Translations under genes and position numbers: made by a program
Part shown: positions 1 to 8,111 of the stretch, in pieces
How positions within the stretch are numbered: the first letter of the stretch is position 1
Layout: every line of letters starts with the position of its first letter
Source of the DNA: Rhodocyclaceae bacterium
GTDB taxonomy: Bacteria > Pseudomonadota > Gammaproteobacteria > Burkholderiales > Rhodocyclaceae
Assembly (NCBI GenBank): GCA_030689585.1
Contig: JAUYFZ010000100.1
Location: forward strand, 1 to 9,430
Length of the DNA: 9,430 bases
Reading direction: 5' to 3'
The notes under the pieces: generated by a model
The model's input: only the letters and a program-made list of their open reading frames with translations
Databases searched by the model: none
What the model was told of the DNA's origin: nothing

Positions 1-9
1 CCCTCCCAG

Positions 10-30
10 CCTCCCCCTTGAAGGGGGAGG
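10..30. repeat. Perfect palindrome (10-bp arms around one base)
   Basis: Bases 10-19 (CCTCCCCCTT) are the exact reverse complement of 21-30 (AAGGGGGAGG), with G20 at the centre. The right arm is the start of the first 48-bp repeat. Copies 2 and 3 keep only the short CCTTGAAGG core, because their left flank is different. There is no T run on the + strand after it, so it is not a typical intrinsic terminator for + strand transcription. It could be a REP/MITE-like element end or a structure at the 3' end of an upstream gene outside the window. Confidence 0.8.
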
Positions 31-128
31 AGCTTCTGCCTTCGACTTATGGGTAATGGAATGCCTTGAAGGGGGAGGAGCTTCTGCCTTCGACTTATGG
101 GTAATGGAATGCCTTGAAGGGGGAGGAG
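16..128. repeat. 48-bp tandem direct repeat, two full copies plus a partial third
   Basis: Two identical 48-bp units lie at 16-63 and 64-111. A third copy starts at 112; its first 17 bases (112-128) are identical, and the rest is degenerate but still recognisable to about 147 (tgctccgacttgtg against tgccttcgacttatg). The unit starts with CCTTGAAGGGGGAGGAG. It lies upstream of the operon promoter, in non-coding DNA. No open frame of useful length crosses it, and the sequence gives no function for it. It resembles the G/C-rich intergenic repeats common in proteobacteria. The upstream end may continue beyond the window. Confidence 0.9.
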
Positions 129-232
129 TAAGATGCTCCGACTTGTGTGCATACGGTAGGTTTGCGGGGGTGAGTTTGCCAGCTCGCTGCGCTCGATTGT
201 GACGGAGCACGCCGAATGAGTGTATTTCACGC

Positions 233-246
233 TATAATCCGCGGCC
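233..246 (+). promoter_or_regulatory. Probable sigma-70 promoter of the rimP-nusA-infB operon (-10 box and discriminator)
   Basis: A consensus -10 hexamer, TATAAT, lies at 233-238. The -35 region at the expected distance (about 209-216) has no clear match to TTGACA, and there is no extended -10 TG. The bases after the -10 (CCGCGGCC, 239-246) form a G+C-rich discriminator, as at ppGpp/DksA-sensitive promoters of ribosomal genes. The start of transcription should fall near 244-246, placing the attenuator hairpin in a leader of about 80 nt. The promoter call rests on the -10, the discriminator and the position; stringent control is inferred. Confidence 0.65.
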
Positions 247-267
247 TTGAATGAGGTGTCGGGCAAG

Positions 268-294
268 AAATGGGCGGTTCGCCCATTTTTTTTT
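268..294 (+). terminator. Intrinsic terminator/attenuator in the rimP leader
   Basis: A perfect 9-bp stem pairs 268-276 (AAATGGGCG) with 280-288 (CGCCCATTT) around the 3-nt loop GTT. An uninterrupted run of nine T (286-294) covers the end of the right arm and continues past it. It sits between the promoter and the rimP start, about 25 nt downstream of the predicted transcript start, so it must be read through for the operon to be expressed. This matches the position and form of the rimP-leader putative attenuator described in proteobacteria. The competing antiterminator or ligand is not evident here. The first 20 or so leader bases (247-267) are the only candidate for an alternative pairing partner. 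Confidence 0.85.
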
Positions 295-326
295 GGTGCT
301 GAGTGTTTCTATACGGCGGGAATCGG

Positions 327-788
327 ATGTTGGATTTAGCGGGACTGATTGAACAGGCGGTGGTTGGGTTGGGCTATGAACTCGCAGATTTTGAAACGAG
401 CCCGCGCGCACGCTTGTTGCGTATTTTCATTGACAAGCCAGAAGGCGTGTCCGTGGATGACTGTTCTGCCGTTAGCCATCACCTGTTGCGTTTGTTTGAA
501 GTGGAAGGCGTGGATTACGATCGGTTGGAAGTTTCTTCACCCGGGCTGGATCGTGCGATCAAGAAGCCTGCCGACTGGGTTCGTTTTGCCGGTTGCGATG
601 TGCAGGTGAAGCTGCGGATGCCGGTGGGTAATCAGCGTAATTTTGCTGGGAATATTGTGGGCCTGCGCGATGACCATGTGGTGCTGCGCGTAGGGTCGGA
701 GAATCGCGAATTTGCATTGAGCGGAATCGATAAAGCTCGCTTGATGCCGAATTTCGCTCAAAGTCTGAATGCTGGAGGGAAACATTGA
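327..788 (+). CDS. rimP: Ribosome maturation factor RimP
   Basis: A 153-aa cytoplasmic protein needed for maturation of the 30S subunit. Its length is close to the roughly 150 aa of the E. coli protein. The N-terminal alpha/beta domain covers about residues 1-78 and ends in the family hallmark SSPGLDR (S70-R76). The C-terminal Sm/SH3-like domain (about 80-150) carries the [18 protein letters not shown] strand region. The ATG at 327 is chosen because it begins the conserved [12 protein letters not shown] and has a purine-rich site (GGCGGGAA, 315-322) just upstream; a GTG at 303 would add eight non-conserved residues. It is the first gene of the operon, behind the attenuator, and its stop codon overlaps the nusA start (TGATG). 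A nusA ribosome binding site, GGAGGGA (774-780), lies within its last codons. Confidence 0.96.
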   Translation: MLDLAGLIEQAVVGLGYELADFETSPRARLLRIFIDKPEGVSVDDCSAVSHHLLRLFEVEGVDYDRLEVSSPGLDRAIKKPADWVRFAGCDVQVKLRMPVGNQRNFAGNIVGLRDDHVVLRVGSENREFALSGIDKARLMPNFAQSLNAGGKH

Positions 789-2266
789 TGAGTCGCGAAA
801 TGTTGTTGTTGGTAGATGTGCTGGCCCGTGAAAAAAACGTGGGCAAGGAGATCGTGTTTACCGCCCTAGAACTGGCTTTAGCTTCTGCGACCAAAAAACG
901 CCTCCATGAGGATGCCGATGTGCGCGTCGAGGTTAGCCGTGAAACGGGCGAATTTGACGCGTACCGTCGTTGGCAGGTGATGCCCGACGATCAGATTGAA
1001 AATACAGAACAGCAAATCGGCTTATCCGAGGCGAAAGCCCAAGTCGGAGATGTGGCCTTGGAAGACTTCATCGAAGAAGCACTGGAACCTGTTGATTTTG
1101 GGCGTATTGGCGCACAGGCGGCCAAGCAAGTCATTCTGCAAAAAATCCGCGATGCCGAACGCGAAAAGATACTGAGCGATTTTCTGGAACGCCGTGAGCA
1201 TCTGATTTCCGGCCAGATCAAGCGCATGGAAAAAGGTAACGCGATTGTCGAAGCCGGTCGTATCGAGGCCATATTGCCGCGTGACCAGATGATCCCGAAG
1301 GAAAATTTGCGACCTGGGGATCGTGTGCGTGCTTGGCTTAAGAAAATAGACCGCACGGCACGGGGGCCACAGATCATTCTTTCCAGAACGGCTCCGGAAT
1401 TCATCAGCAAGCTGTTTGAGCTGGAAGTGCCGGAGATAGAAAATGGATTGCTGGAAATCAAAGCGGCGGCGCGTGACCCCGGTGTGCGGGCGAAAATCGC
1501 CGTTAAATCCAACGATGCGCGGGTTGATCCGATCGGCACCTGCGTGGGGATGCGCGGATCGCGTGTCACCGCAGTCACCAATGAACTAGCGGGTGAGCGT
1601 GTCGATATTGTGCTCTGGTCGGCTGATCCGGCTCAGTTCGTTATCGGTGCTCTGGCGCCTGCAGAGGTGTCATCCATCGTCGTCGATGAAGAAAAACACA
1701 GCATGGACGTGGTGGTCGACGATGCCAATCTGGCGATTGCCATTGGCCGAGGGGGGCAGAACGTGCGGCTGGCTTCCGAGTTGACGGGATGGACATTGAA
1801 CTTGATGACGGTTGAAGAATCCAGCCAGAAACAAGCGGCGGAAACCTCCGGTATCCGGAGTATTTTCATGGAAAAGCTGGACGTGGATGAAGAAGTGGCT
1901 GACATTCTCATTCAAGAGGGATTTTCCTCATTGGAAGAAGTGGCCTACGTTCCCTTGGCCGAGATGCTGGAAATTGATGCCTTTGACGAAGCAACCGTCA
2001 ATGAGTTGCGTGAACGTGCGCGTAATGTGTTGTTGACCGAAGCGATTGTCGATGAGGAAGCTCTGGACAATGCGAATGATGATTTGATGAATCTGGACGG
2101 TATGGACAAAGGATTGGCCGCAAATCTGGTGCGCCATAAGGTGTGCACGCGAGATGATCTGGCTGATCTTTCGGTGGATGAACTCGTCGAGATGACCCGT
2201 ATGGACGAGGTGGCTGCTCGATCCCTGATTACCACGGCCCGCGCCCATTGGTTTGCAGGAGAATAG
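788..2266 (+). CDS. nusA: Transcription termination/antitermination factor NusA
   Basis: A 492-aa RNA polymerase-binding elongation factor that affects pausing, intrinsic and Rho termination, and rRNA antitermination. The N-terminal RNAP-binding domain (about 1-130) begins [17 protein letters not shown]. The S1 RNA-binding domain lies at about 135-200 ([20 protein letters not shown]). KH1 carries GMRG at 254-257, and KH2 carries GRGGQN at 320-325. Two acidic C-terminal AR repeats (about 355-490) are present, as in E. coli and other proteobacteria; many other bacteria lack them. The ATG at 788 shares one base with the rimP stop and has GGAGGGA seven bases upstream, so translation is probably coupled. 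The TTG three bases earlier is rejected. Length and domain order match the 495-aa E. coli protein; nothing looks damaged. Confidence 0.98.
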   Translation: MSREMLLLVDVLAREKNVGKEIVFTALELALASATKKRLHEDADVRVEVSRETGEFDAYRRWQVMPDDQIENTEQQIGLSEAKAQVGDVALEDFIEEALEPVDFGRIGAQAAKQVILQKIRDAEREKILSDFLERREHLISGQIKRMEKGNAIVEAGRIEAILPRDQMIPKENLRPGDRVRAWLKKIDRTARGPQIILSRTAPEFISKLFELEVPEIENGLLEIKAAARDPGVRAKIAVKSNDARVDPIGTCVGMRGSRVTAVTNELAGERVDIVLWSADPAQFVIGALAPAEVSSIVVDEEKHSMDVVVDDANLAIAIGRGGQNVRLASELTGWTLNLMTVEESSQKQAAETSGIRSIFMEKLDVDEEVADILIQEGFSSLEEVAYVPLAEMLEIDAFDEATVNELRERARNVLLTEAIVDEEALDNANDDLMNLDGMDKGLAANLVRHKVCTRDDLADLSVDELVEMTRMDEVAARSLITTARAHWFAGE

Positions 2267-2274
2267 GAGTCACT

Positions 2275-5049
2275 ATGTCCCAGATGAATGTCGCCCAGTT
2301 TGCAGCCGAGCTAAAAATGCCGGCTGGTCACTTGCTGGAACAATTAATGAAAGCCGGAATGAGCAAACAGGGTGAAAGCGATGCCCTGACAGACCAGGAC
2401 AAGACCCGGTTACTCGACTATCTACGGAAATCTCACGGTGAAACGGCACCCAAGGCCAAGATCACGTTAATGCGTAGACAAACGTCGGAAATCAAATCGT
2501 CGGATGCCACGGGCAGGGCACGAACGATTCAAGTGGAAGTGCGTAAAAAGCGTACTTTTATCAAACGAGAGGCCTCAGAGTTTATCGAACCACTGTCACC
2601 CATCCCCATGGCGGAGTTGGAACTGCCTGTGGAGCCAGAATTACCTGTGGAGTTGCCTCCAGAACCACCCGTGGACGTGGTGCCAGAACCCGTGGTGATT
2701 ATCGAAACACCAGTGGTTCAACCCCCAGTGGTTGAACTGCCAGTGATTGAACCCCCAGTGGTTGAACCGCCTGTCGTGGCAGTGGTTAAGGAAACCCCGC
2801 GTGAAGCAGAAGCGCGTCGCCATGCCGAATTATCGGCCATCCAGGCGGCTGAATTTCGGCTAAAACAAGAGCGTGCGATAAAGGCGAAAGCCATGGCGGA
2901 AGCACGCCGGGCCCCCCCGAAAGTAGAACCTCCGAAGGGGCTGGTATCTAAAGTTGAACCGCCGAAAGCTGAATCAGCTGAACCTCAAAACACAGCCTCC
3001 GCCCCTGTTTCTGGCACGTTGCACAAGCCGACTACCCCAGTAACACCGGGAACAAAGAAGGTGGTGACGGACGAAAAAGCCAGTGTCAAGAAACCTGCGA
3101 CCCCCGCATGGAAGGCGGATGCTGCTAAGAAGCGTGGCATCAAAACGCGAGGTGATACGACAGGGGGAACGGGAGGAGCCGCAGGATGGCGAGGAGGTCC
3201 ACGGGGTGGGAGTGGTGGACGGCACGGAGGTCGACGCGGGCATCACGAGGATGTCGCCAGTGTCGCCCCGCAAGTGGTCGAAGCCGTGGTGCGCGAAGTG
3301 CATATACCGGAAACGATTACGGTGGCTGAATTGGCCCACAAGCTGGCGGTCAAGGCCGCAGAGGTCATCAAATTGTTGATGAAGATGGGCATGATGGTCA
3401 CCATCAATCAGCCGCTGGATCAAGAAACCGCGATGATTATTGTCGAGGAAATGGGTCATAAGGCCCATGCGGCCAAACTGGACGATCCGGATGCTTTCTT
3501 GGAAGAAGAAACTGCAGAACATAAGGACGTGATTCTCGAATCTCGTGCGCCGGTTGTGACGGTGATGGGACACGTCGATCATGGAAAAACTTCCCTGCTG
3601 GATACGATCCGTCGTGCCAAGGTAGCGGCGGGTGAAGCGGGTGGCATTACCCAACATATCGGGGCTTATCACGTCGAAACCCCCCGTGGCATGATTACAT
3701 TCCTGGATACCCCAGGCCATGAGGCTTTTACAGCCATGCGAGCAAGGGGAGCCAAGGCGACTGACCTCGTTATTCTGGTCGTGGCAGCGGATGACGGAGT
3801 GATGCCGCAAACACGCGAAGCGATTCATCATGCCAAAGCAGCCGGGGTGCCCTTGGTGGTGGCGATTAACAAGATCGACAAGCCGGGGGCTAACCCGGAT
3901 CGCGTTCGGCAAGAACTGATTACGGAAGGTGTCGTGCCTGAAGAATACGGCGGTGATACGCCCTTCATTCCCGTCTCCGCCAAGCAGGGGACGGGCATTG
4001 ATGCCTTACTAGAGCAGGTGCTGTTACAGGCCGAAGTGCTGGAATTAGCCGCCTCGAAGACGACACCGGCCAAAGGACTCATCATCGAGGCCCGTTTGGA
4101 CAAGGGGCGCGGTCCGGTGGCCACGTTCCTGGTGCAATCTGGCACCTTAAAACGGGGGGATGTGCTACTGGTCGGGCAGGTGTTTGGACGCGTGCGCGCC
4201 ATGCTGGATGAAAACGGGAAAGCTATTCACGAAGCAGGGCCTTCCATTCCGGTTGAAATTCAAGGTTTGTCCGATGTGCCTTCTGCGGGCGATGAAGGCA
4301 TCGTGATTATTGACGAGAAAAAAGCCCGTGAAATCGCCTTGTTCCGTCAGGGCAAGTTCCGGGATGTGCGTCTGGCGAAGCAACAGGCGGCTAAACTGGA
4401 GAACATGTTTGAGCAGATGGAGGGCGGGGAGGTCAAATTTCTTCCCCTCATTATCAAGTCCGATGTGCAAGGTTCGCAGGAAGCACTGGCGCATTCTCTG
4501 TCCAAGTTGTCGACGGGCGAAATCAAAGTGCAGATCGTCCATGCGGCCGTGGGCGGCATCACGGAATCCGATGTTAATCTGGCGCAGGCCTCGAAAGCGG
4601 TCATCATCGGGTTCAATACTCGTGCCGACGCGGGAGCGCGCAAGGCCGCCGAAAACTTCGGAGTCGACATTCGTTACTACAACATCATTTACGAAGTCGT
4701 GGATGAAGTGAAAGCCGCGATGTCTGGCATGTTGTCTCCGGAGAAAAAAGAAACGGTCATTGGACAAGTTGAAATACGCGAAGTGTTCAACATCTCGAAG
4801 ATAGGGGCGGTGGCCGGTTGCATGGTGACGGCAGGCATCGTCCGACGCAATGCCTCGGTGCGTCTCCTGCGCGACAACGTGGTACTTCACACGGGAGAAC
4901 TCGAATCGCTCAAACGCTTCAAAGATGATGCCCGTGAAGTTCGGGAAGGGTTCGAATGTGGTTTGAACCTGAAGAACTTCAACGACATTCAAAAAGGCGA
5001 TCAACTGGAAGTATTTGAAATTCAGGAAGTCGCGAGAACGCTTTCGTAA
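2275..5049 (+). CDS. infB: Translation initiation factor IF-2
   Basis: A 924-aa GTPase that brings fMet-tRNA to the 30S subunit and promotes 50S joining. An IF2_N helical domain (about 1-55) starts [17 protein letters not shown] long low-complexity linker follows (about 56-340), with a PVVEP-type repeat (146-170), two KVEPPK segments (about 216-232) and a Gly/Arg-rich stretch (about 292-322). The second IF2_N module covers about 342-398. G-domain motifs are intact: GHVDHGKT (432-439), DTPGHE (478-483), NKID (532-535) and SAK (568-570). Domains II, III and the fMet-tRNA-binding domain IV (ending near 924) follow. The ATG at 2275 is preferred for its AGGAG at 2265-2269 and family-like N-terminus; a start at 2248 would run into nusA. 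The gene begins 8 bp after the nusA stop. Confidence 0.98.
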   Translation: MSQMNVAQFAAELKMPAGHLLEQLMKAGMSKQGESDALTDQDKTRLLDYLRKSHGETAPKAKITLMRRQTSEIKSSDATGRARTIQVEVRKKRTFIKREASEFIEPLSPIPMAELELPVEPELPVELPPEPPVDVVPEPVVIIETPVVQPPVVELPVIEPPVVEPPVVAVVKETPREAEARRHAELSAIQAAEFRLKQERAIKAKAMAEARRAPPKVEPPKGLVSKVEPPKAESAEPQNTASAPVSGTLHKPTTPVTPGTKKVVTDEKASVKKPATPAWKADAAKKRGIKTRGDTTGGTGGAAGWRGGPRGGSGGRHGGRRGHHEDVASVAPQVVEAVVREVHIPETITVAELAHKLAVKAAEVIKLLMKMGMMVTINQPLDQETAMIIVEEMGHKAHAAKLDDPDAFLEEETAEHKDVILESRAPVVTVMGHVDHGKTSLLDTIRRAKVAAGEAGGITQHIGAYHVETPRGMITFLDTPGHEAFTAMRARGAKATDLVILVVAADDGVMPQTREAIHHAKAAGVPLVVAINKIDKPGANPDRVRQELITEGVVPEEYGGDTPFIPVSAKQGTGIDALLEQVLLQAEVLELAASKTTPAKGLIIEARLDKGRGPVATFLVQSGTLKRGDVLLVGQVFGRVRAMLDENGKAIHEAGPSIPVEIQGLSDVPSAGDEGIVIIDEKKAREIALFRQGKFRDVRLAKQQAAKLENMFEQMEGGEVKFLPLIIKSDVQGSQEALAHSLSKLSTGEIKVQIVHAAVGGITESDVNLAQASKAVIIGFNTRADAGARKAAENFGVDIRYYNIIYEVVDEVKAAMSGMLSPEKKETVIGQVEIREVFNISKIGAVAGCMVTAGIVRRNASVRLLRDNVVLHTGELESLKRFKDDAREVREGFECGLNLKNFNDIQKGDQLEVFEIQEVARTLS
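2710..2784 (+). repeat. 15-bp tandem repeat inside infB (PVVEP pentapeptides)
   Basis: Four near-identical 15-bp units (2710-2769, consensus CCAGTGGTTGAACCC) and a fifth degenerate unit (2770-2784) encode [20 protein letters not shown] and PVVAV (IF2 residues 146-170). The repeat keeps the reading frame and lies in the flexible linker between the two IF2_N modules, a segment known to vary widely in length between species. It probably arises by slippage, so copy number may differ between strains. Confidence 0.85.
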
Positions 5050-5061
5050 AGGAACGCGCTG

Positions 5062-5421
5062 ATGCCCAAGGAATTTTCACGCGCAAGCCGAGTGTCTGAG
5101 CAGATTTATCGTGATCTGACGGAATTGCTGCGTGGGGTGAAAGACCCACGCATTGCGTCTCTTCTGCCGTTGGTCACGCTCACCGACGTGGAAGTGACAC
5201 CGGATTACGCCCATGCCAAGGTGTTTTATACCTCCATGGCCGGACATGAACGGGATGAAGAAGTGGCCCGAGGATTGGCCCGTGTGGCCGGATTCCTGCG
5301 CCATGAACTCTTCCGTCAGTTGCGCCTTCATCACACCCCAGAACTACATTTCATCTATGACCATTCCGTCGAGCGAGGGGTGGAACTGTCGCGTTTGATC
5401 GAGGAAGCGAATATTTGCTGA
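5062..5421 (+). CDS. rbfA: 30S ribosome-binding factor RbfA
   Basis: A 119-aa KH-fold protein that binds the 30S subunit near helix 1 of 16S rRNA and takes part in its late maturation and cold adaptation. It shows the family's DPRI (28-31), VTLTDVEVTPDYAHAKVFYT core (38-57) and the SVERG/LSRLIEEA helix near the end. The ATG at 5062 begins 12 bases after the infB stop, with AAAGGA (5048-5053) as its binding site. It is shorter than the 133-aa E. coli protein. The last three residues (NIC) follow directly on the usual IEEA, and the frame then stops. The fold is complete, so function is probably kept, but the natural C-terminal tail may have been lost where foreign DNA joined. Confidence 0.95.
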   Translation: MPKEFSRASRVSEQIYRDLTELLRGVKDPRIASLLPLVTLTDVEVTPDYAHAKVFYTSMAGHERDEEVARGLARVAGFLRHELFRQLRLHHTPELHFIYDHSVERGVELSRLIEEANIC

Positions 5422-5501
5422 AAGACATCGAGGCGGTTGGCCTGAACCAAGGTCGACCGTTGATGGTGATTGGCGAACGTGGTGCTGTCGCCATTTATTG
5501 A
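5403..5501 (+). pseudogene. Remnant reading frame, probable 3' end of a lost gene
   Basis: In a frame different from rbfA, bases 5403-5498 read as a protein-like tail, GSEYLLKDIEAVGL then NQGRPLMVIGERGAVAIY, ending at TGA 5499-5501. No start codon with a ribosome binding site precedes it, and the same frame is closed by a stop inside rbfA (5358-5360). It overlaps the last codons of rbfA and ends 21 bp before the ATG of the next gene, a usual operon spacing. The composition (hydrophobic strand, Gly-rich turn, aromatic end) looks coding, but I do not recognise a family. It could be the 3' stump of a gene that once preceded the PHP-ATPase gene in its earlier location, or chance open frame. Confidence 0.35.
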
Positions 5502-5508
5502 AATAGCC

Positions 5509-5514
5509 AAGGAG
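5509..5514 (+). promoter_or_regulatory. Strong ribosome binding site deciding the PHP-ATPase start
   Basis: AAGGAG lies 8 bp before the ATG at 5523. A GTG at 5514 is in the same frame but shares its first base with this site and so cannot use it, which fixes the start at 5523. The site suggests efficient independent translation of the cassette, even though it lies downstream of the operon. Confidence 0.8.
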
Positions 5515-5522
5515 TGTGGAAT

Positions 5523-8111
5523 ATGAACAATCAATGGCCCTATCCAGGTTCGCGTTGGTGGAAGTTCGATTTTCACACGCACACCCCTGCATCACACGAC
5601 ACACCTTGGCATCGGGAAACCCTGTCGTTATCGGCTAAAGATTGGTTACTGCGCTACATGGCCGCTGAAATTGACTGTGTAGCCGTTACCGACCACAACA
5701 GCGGTGCTTGGATCGACAAGCTCAAAGAGACCTACGCTGATATGCAGGCTAATCCGCCGGAGGGTTTTCGAGATCTACACCTGTTTCCTGGCGTTGAAAT
5801 TTCGGTTAATGGCGGCTTTCATCTATTGGCCATCTTTGACACCACCGCCACAACCCGCGATATCGACACGCTTCTTGGCCGGGTAGGTTACGACGGTTCC
5901 AAAGGCGACTGTAACGCCGTTACTCACAGAGGAGCAAGTGAGGTGATAGAGGCAGTCTTAGCCGCAGGTGGCCTCCCGATTCCAGCCCATGCCGATGGCG
6001 AAAATGGTCTATTACAGGTGCAATCATCTTTTAGCTACACCTGGGTAAAGATGGCAGAACCCTCATTGGAAGGTCTGCGGCTGGCACTACTGGACGGCAA
6101 CGGTATCTCGATTCGGCGCAGCGATGAAGGTGATTTTGATCCATTCAAGACACCTGAAAATTTCATCACCCGTATCGAAATTGAGCATGCTCGCTATATG
6201 GGCAACGGTAAACCGCAAACGCTTGAACTCACCCCGTTCTACAACGCGCTGATTGGCGGACGCGGCACCGGCAAATCCACCCTCATTCATGCACTGCGAC
6301 TCGCCTACCGGCGCGACAACGAAATTAAACACCTGAATGCGGAATCGGAGCCGCGCAAACAATTCGAGCGTTTTATACGTACGATTAGTGGTCGTAGTGG
6401 AGAAGGCGCACTGCGTGAAAACACCGAATTGCGCGTAGAACTGATGCGCGACGGCGTATCTCATCGTCTGCGTTGGCGAGCCGATGGTCAAGGTACGGTG
6501 GTTGAGATACTGACACCAGAAGGGGCATCCGTATCGTCGAGTCAGGCGGTTACACCGGAACGATTCCCTATTCGGATATTTTCTCAAGGACAAATTGCAG
6601 CACTGGCGGGCGATGATCGACAGGCACTCCTAGACGTGATCGATGAAGCGGCTCTCGTCGCACCGCTGCAACGCGCTTTCGATGAAGCAAAGCGCACTTA
6701 CTTTGCACAGCGGGCACGATTGCGCGAACTAGACGGGCAACTCATCGCTCGTCCCGAGACCGAACGCAAGCTAGCCGACCTCACACGCAAGCTGGAAACT
6801 TTTACTCAGTCACATCATGCAGAGGTACTCAAGGCGCACCAGCGAGTAATCCGTCAGCAGCGCGAAGTGTCGCAAAGTCTGGAGCAACTGGCGGCCATGC
6901 CCCAACGTATTGAGACGTTAGCGCAAGACTTGCTCCTTGACGACTGGCCGGAAGGCACGTTCGATGCCGTCAGCGACGTGGATGCGTTGGCATGGCGTCA
7001 GACAATGGATCGTTACGTAAAGCAGGCACGCGAAGCACTGGAGCAGGCAGCCTTGATGCTCTCAACCGCCACACAACCATTGCACCAAGATGAACAACTG
7101 GCGACATGGCGCACACGCAGTGAAACGGCCAATGCCCGTTACGCAACACTCAAGGCCACGCTTTCAGAGCAAGGCGTGCAAGACCCTCAAGCCTTTGGCC
7201 GTCTGGAGCAAGAGCGTCAATCGTTGGAAGTGCAGATCAAACAGTACGGCAAATCACAACAAGACCGCGACCAGCTTCAGGTGGATATAGACAGGCAATG
7301 GGAAAGCGTCTTTCGTGCACGTCGCACCATCACCGAGGCTCGTCAGGCTTTTTTATCCGAAAAATTGCAAAACAACGCATTCGTGCGCATGGCTATCGAA
7401 CCCTTTGGCTACGACACGAAGGTCATCGAACGGAGCTTACGTGCGCTGCTCGACGTAACAGACGACCGTTTCGAGAGTGACATCCTGCTACTTCAAAATG
7501 GTTCTCCCGTAGAGGGTATCGTGTTTGATATTGTCCAGACATCCGAACGGGAAGGCACGCTCGAAACGATAAAGCAACGTCTGCTCAATATAGATACTGC
7601 GTTCGGTGACCATTTCAGAAAGTACCTGCAAAAGAAGAATGAAAAGGCGGAATTCTCCGATCACATTCACTGCTGGTTTCCAGAAGACGATCTTCGTATT
7701 GAATATAGTCGCAATGGCAAGGGTTCCGATTTCACCTCCATCACCCAAGGTTCACCCGGGCAACGGGCCGCCGCTCTACTAGCCTTTCTGCTCGCATTCG
7801 GTGATGAACCATTAGTGCTCGATCAACCCGAAGATGATCTCGACAACCACCTGATTTACGAGTTGATTGTCAGCCAGATTCGCCAGAACAAGCGGCGGCG
7901 GCAATTGATTGTCGTTACCCACAACCCCAATGTCGTGGTCAACGGCGATGCCGAAATGGTGCATGCCTTTGAATTTGGCAATGGTCAATGTTATGTGCAA
8001 AAGGCGGGGGCTTTGCAGAATGAATCGGTGCGAGAGGAGGTCTGTCATGTCATGGAGGGCGGACACGAAGCCTTTGCGCGACGCTGGTCACGTTTGGGGA
8101 AGGGCATTTGA
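5523..8111 (+). CDS. PHP domain-containing SMC/ABC-like ATPase (TrlF-type)
   Basis: An 862-aa protein with no signal peptide or membrane segment. The N-terminal PHP phosphoesterase-like domain (about 14-165) shows FDFHTH (H18, H20), a further H25, TDHN (56-59), E92 in FPGVEIS and PAHAD (H156). The ATPase part has Walker A GGRGTGKST (245-253, K251), then FSQGQIAAL near 360. A long charged, Gln/Glu/Arg-rich region (about 375-590) looks like a coiled coil. The second half-site has a signature SPGQR (744-748), Walker B LVLDQPEDDLDN (D767, E770) and a switch histidine in VVTHNPN (H800). Such proteins are annotated as TrlF-family AAA-like ATPases and related to SMC/RecF-type enzymes. A nuclease or phosphoesterase action powered or gated by ATP is likely, but the substrate is unknown. 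The spacer between HAD and YTWVKM is unusually short, and no C-terminal D-x-H PHP ligand is visible. The stop overlaps the next start by one base. Confidence 0.9.
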   Translation: MNNQWPYPGSRWWKFDFHTHTPASHDTPWHRETLSLSAKDWLLRYMAAEIDCVAVTDHNSGAWIDKLKETYADMQANPPEGFRDLHLFPGVEISVNGGFHLLAIFDTTATTRDIDTLLGRVGYDGSKGDCNAVTHRGASEVIEAVLAAGGLPIPAHADGENGLLQVQSSFSYTWVKMAEPSLEGLRLALLDGNGISIRRSDEGDFDPFKTPENFITRIEIEHARYMGNGKPQTLELTPFYNALIGGRGTGKSTLIHALRLAYRRDNEIKHLNAESEPRKQFERFIRTISGRSGEGALRENTELRVELMRDGVSHRLRWRADGQGTVVEILTPEGASVSSSQAVTPERFPIRIFSQGQIAALAGDDRQALLDVIDEAALVAPLQRAFDEAKRTYFAQRARLRELDGQLIARPETERKLADLTRKLETFTQSHHAEVLKAHQRVIRQQREVSQSLEQLAAMPQRIETLAQDLLLDDWPEGTFDAVSDVDALAWRQTMDRYVKQAREALEQAALMLSTATQPLHQDEQLATWRTRSETANARYATLKATLSEQGVQDPQAFGRLEQERQSLEVQIKQYGKSQQDRDQLQVDIDRQWESVFRARRTITEARQAFLSEKLQNNAFVRMAIEPFGYDTKVIERSLRALLDVTDDRFESDILLLQNGSPVEGIVFDIVQTSEREGTLETIKQRLLNIDTAFGDHFRKYLQKKNEKAEFSDHIHCWFPEDDLRIEYSRNGKGSDFTSITQGSPGQRAAALLAFLLAFGDEPLVLDQPEDDLDNHLIYELIVSQIRQNKRRRQLIVVTHNPNVVVNGDAEMVHAFEFGNGQCYVQKAGALQNESVREEVCHVMEGGHEAFARRWSRLGKGI

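Noticed and set aside
133..159. Mini-ORF (8 codons, MLRLVCIR) with GGGGGAGGAG upstream, as a leader peptide
   Set aside because: It lies upstream of the only good -10 box, so it would not be in the operon transcript, and the apparent ribosome binding site is just the start of the 48-bp repeat.
1..160. CRISPR array from the repeats at 16-128
   Set aside because: The units are directly contiguous with no variable spacers.
134..209. Distant inverted repeat TGCTCCG (134-140) / CGGAGCA (203-209) flanking the region before the promoter
   Set aside because: Seven-base arms over 62 bp are likely by chance in this composition, and the copies lie upstream of the predicted transcript start.
785..787. 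TTG start for nusA
   Set aside because: The ATG at 788 gives the family-like N-terminus and better spacing to GGAGGGA.
2974..3912. Long minus-strand open frame opposite infB (312 codons)
   Set aside because: It lies wholly opposite the GTPase domain and linker of IF2; its His/Arg-rich composition is what the antisense of such codons gives.
5472..5492. Inverted repeat GGCGA...TCGCC between rbfA and the PHP-ATPase gene as a terminator
   Set aside because: Only a 5-bp stem with an 11-nt loop and no T run after it.
5470..5499. Weak promoter-like pair (TTGGCG, 18 bp, TTTATT) before the PHP-ATPase gene
   Set aside because: Each hexamer matches consensus at only 4 of 6 positions, no better than expected by chance; not listed as a feature.
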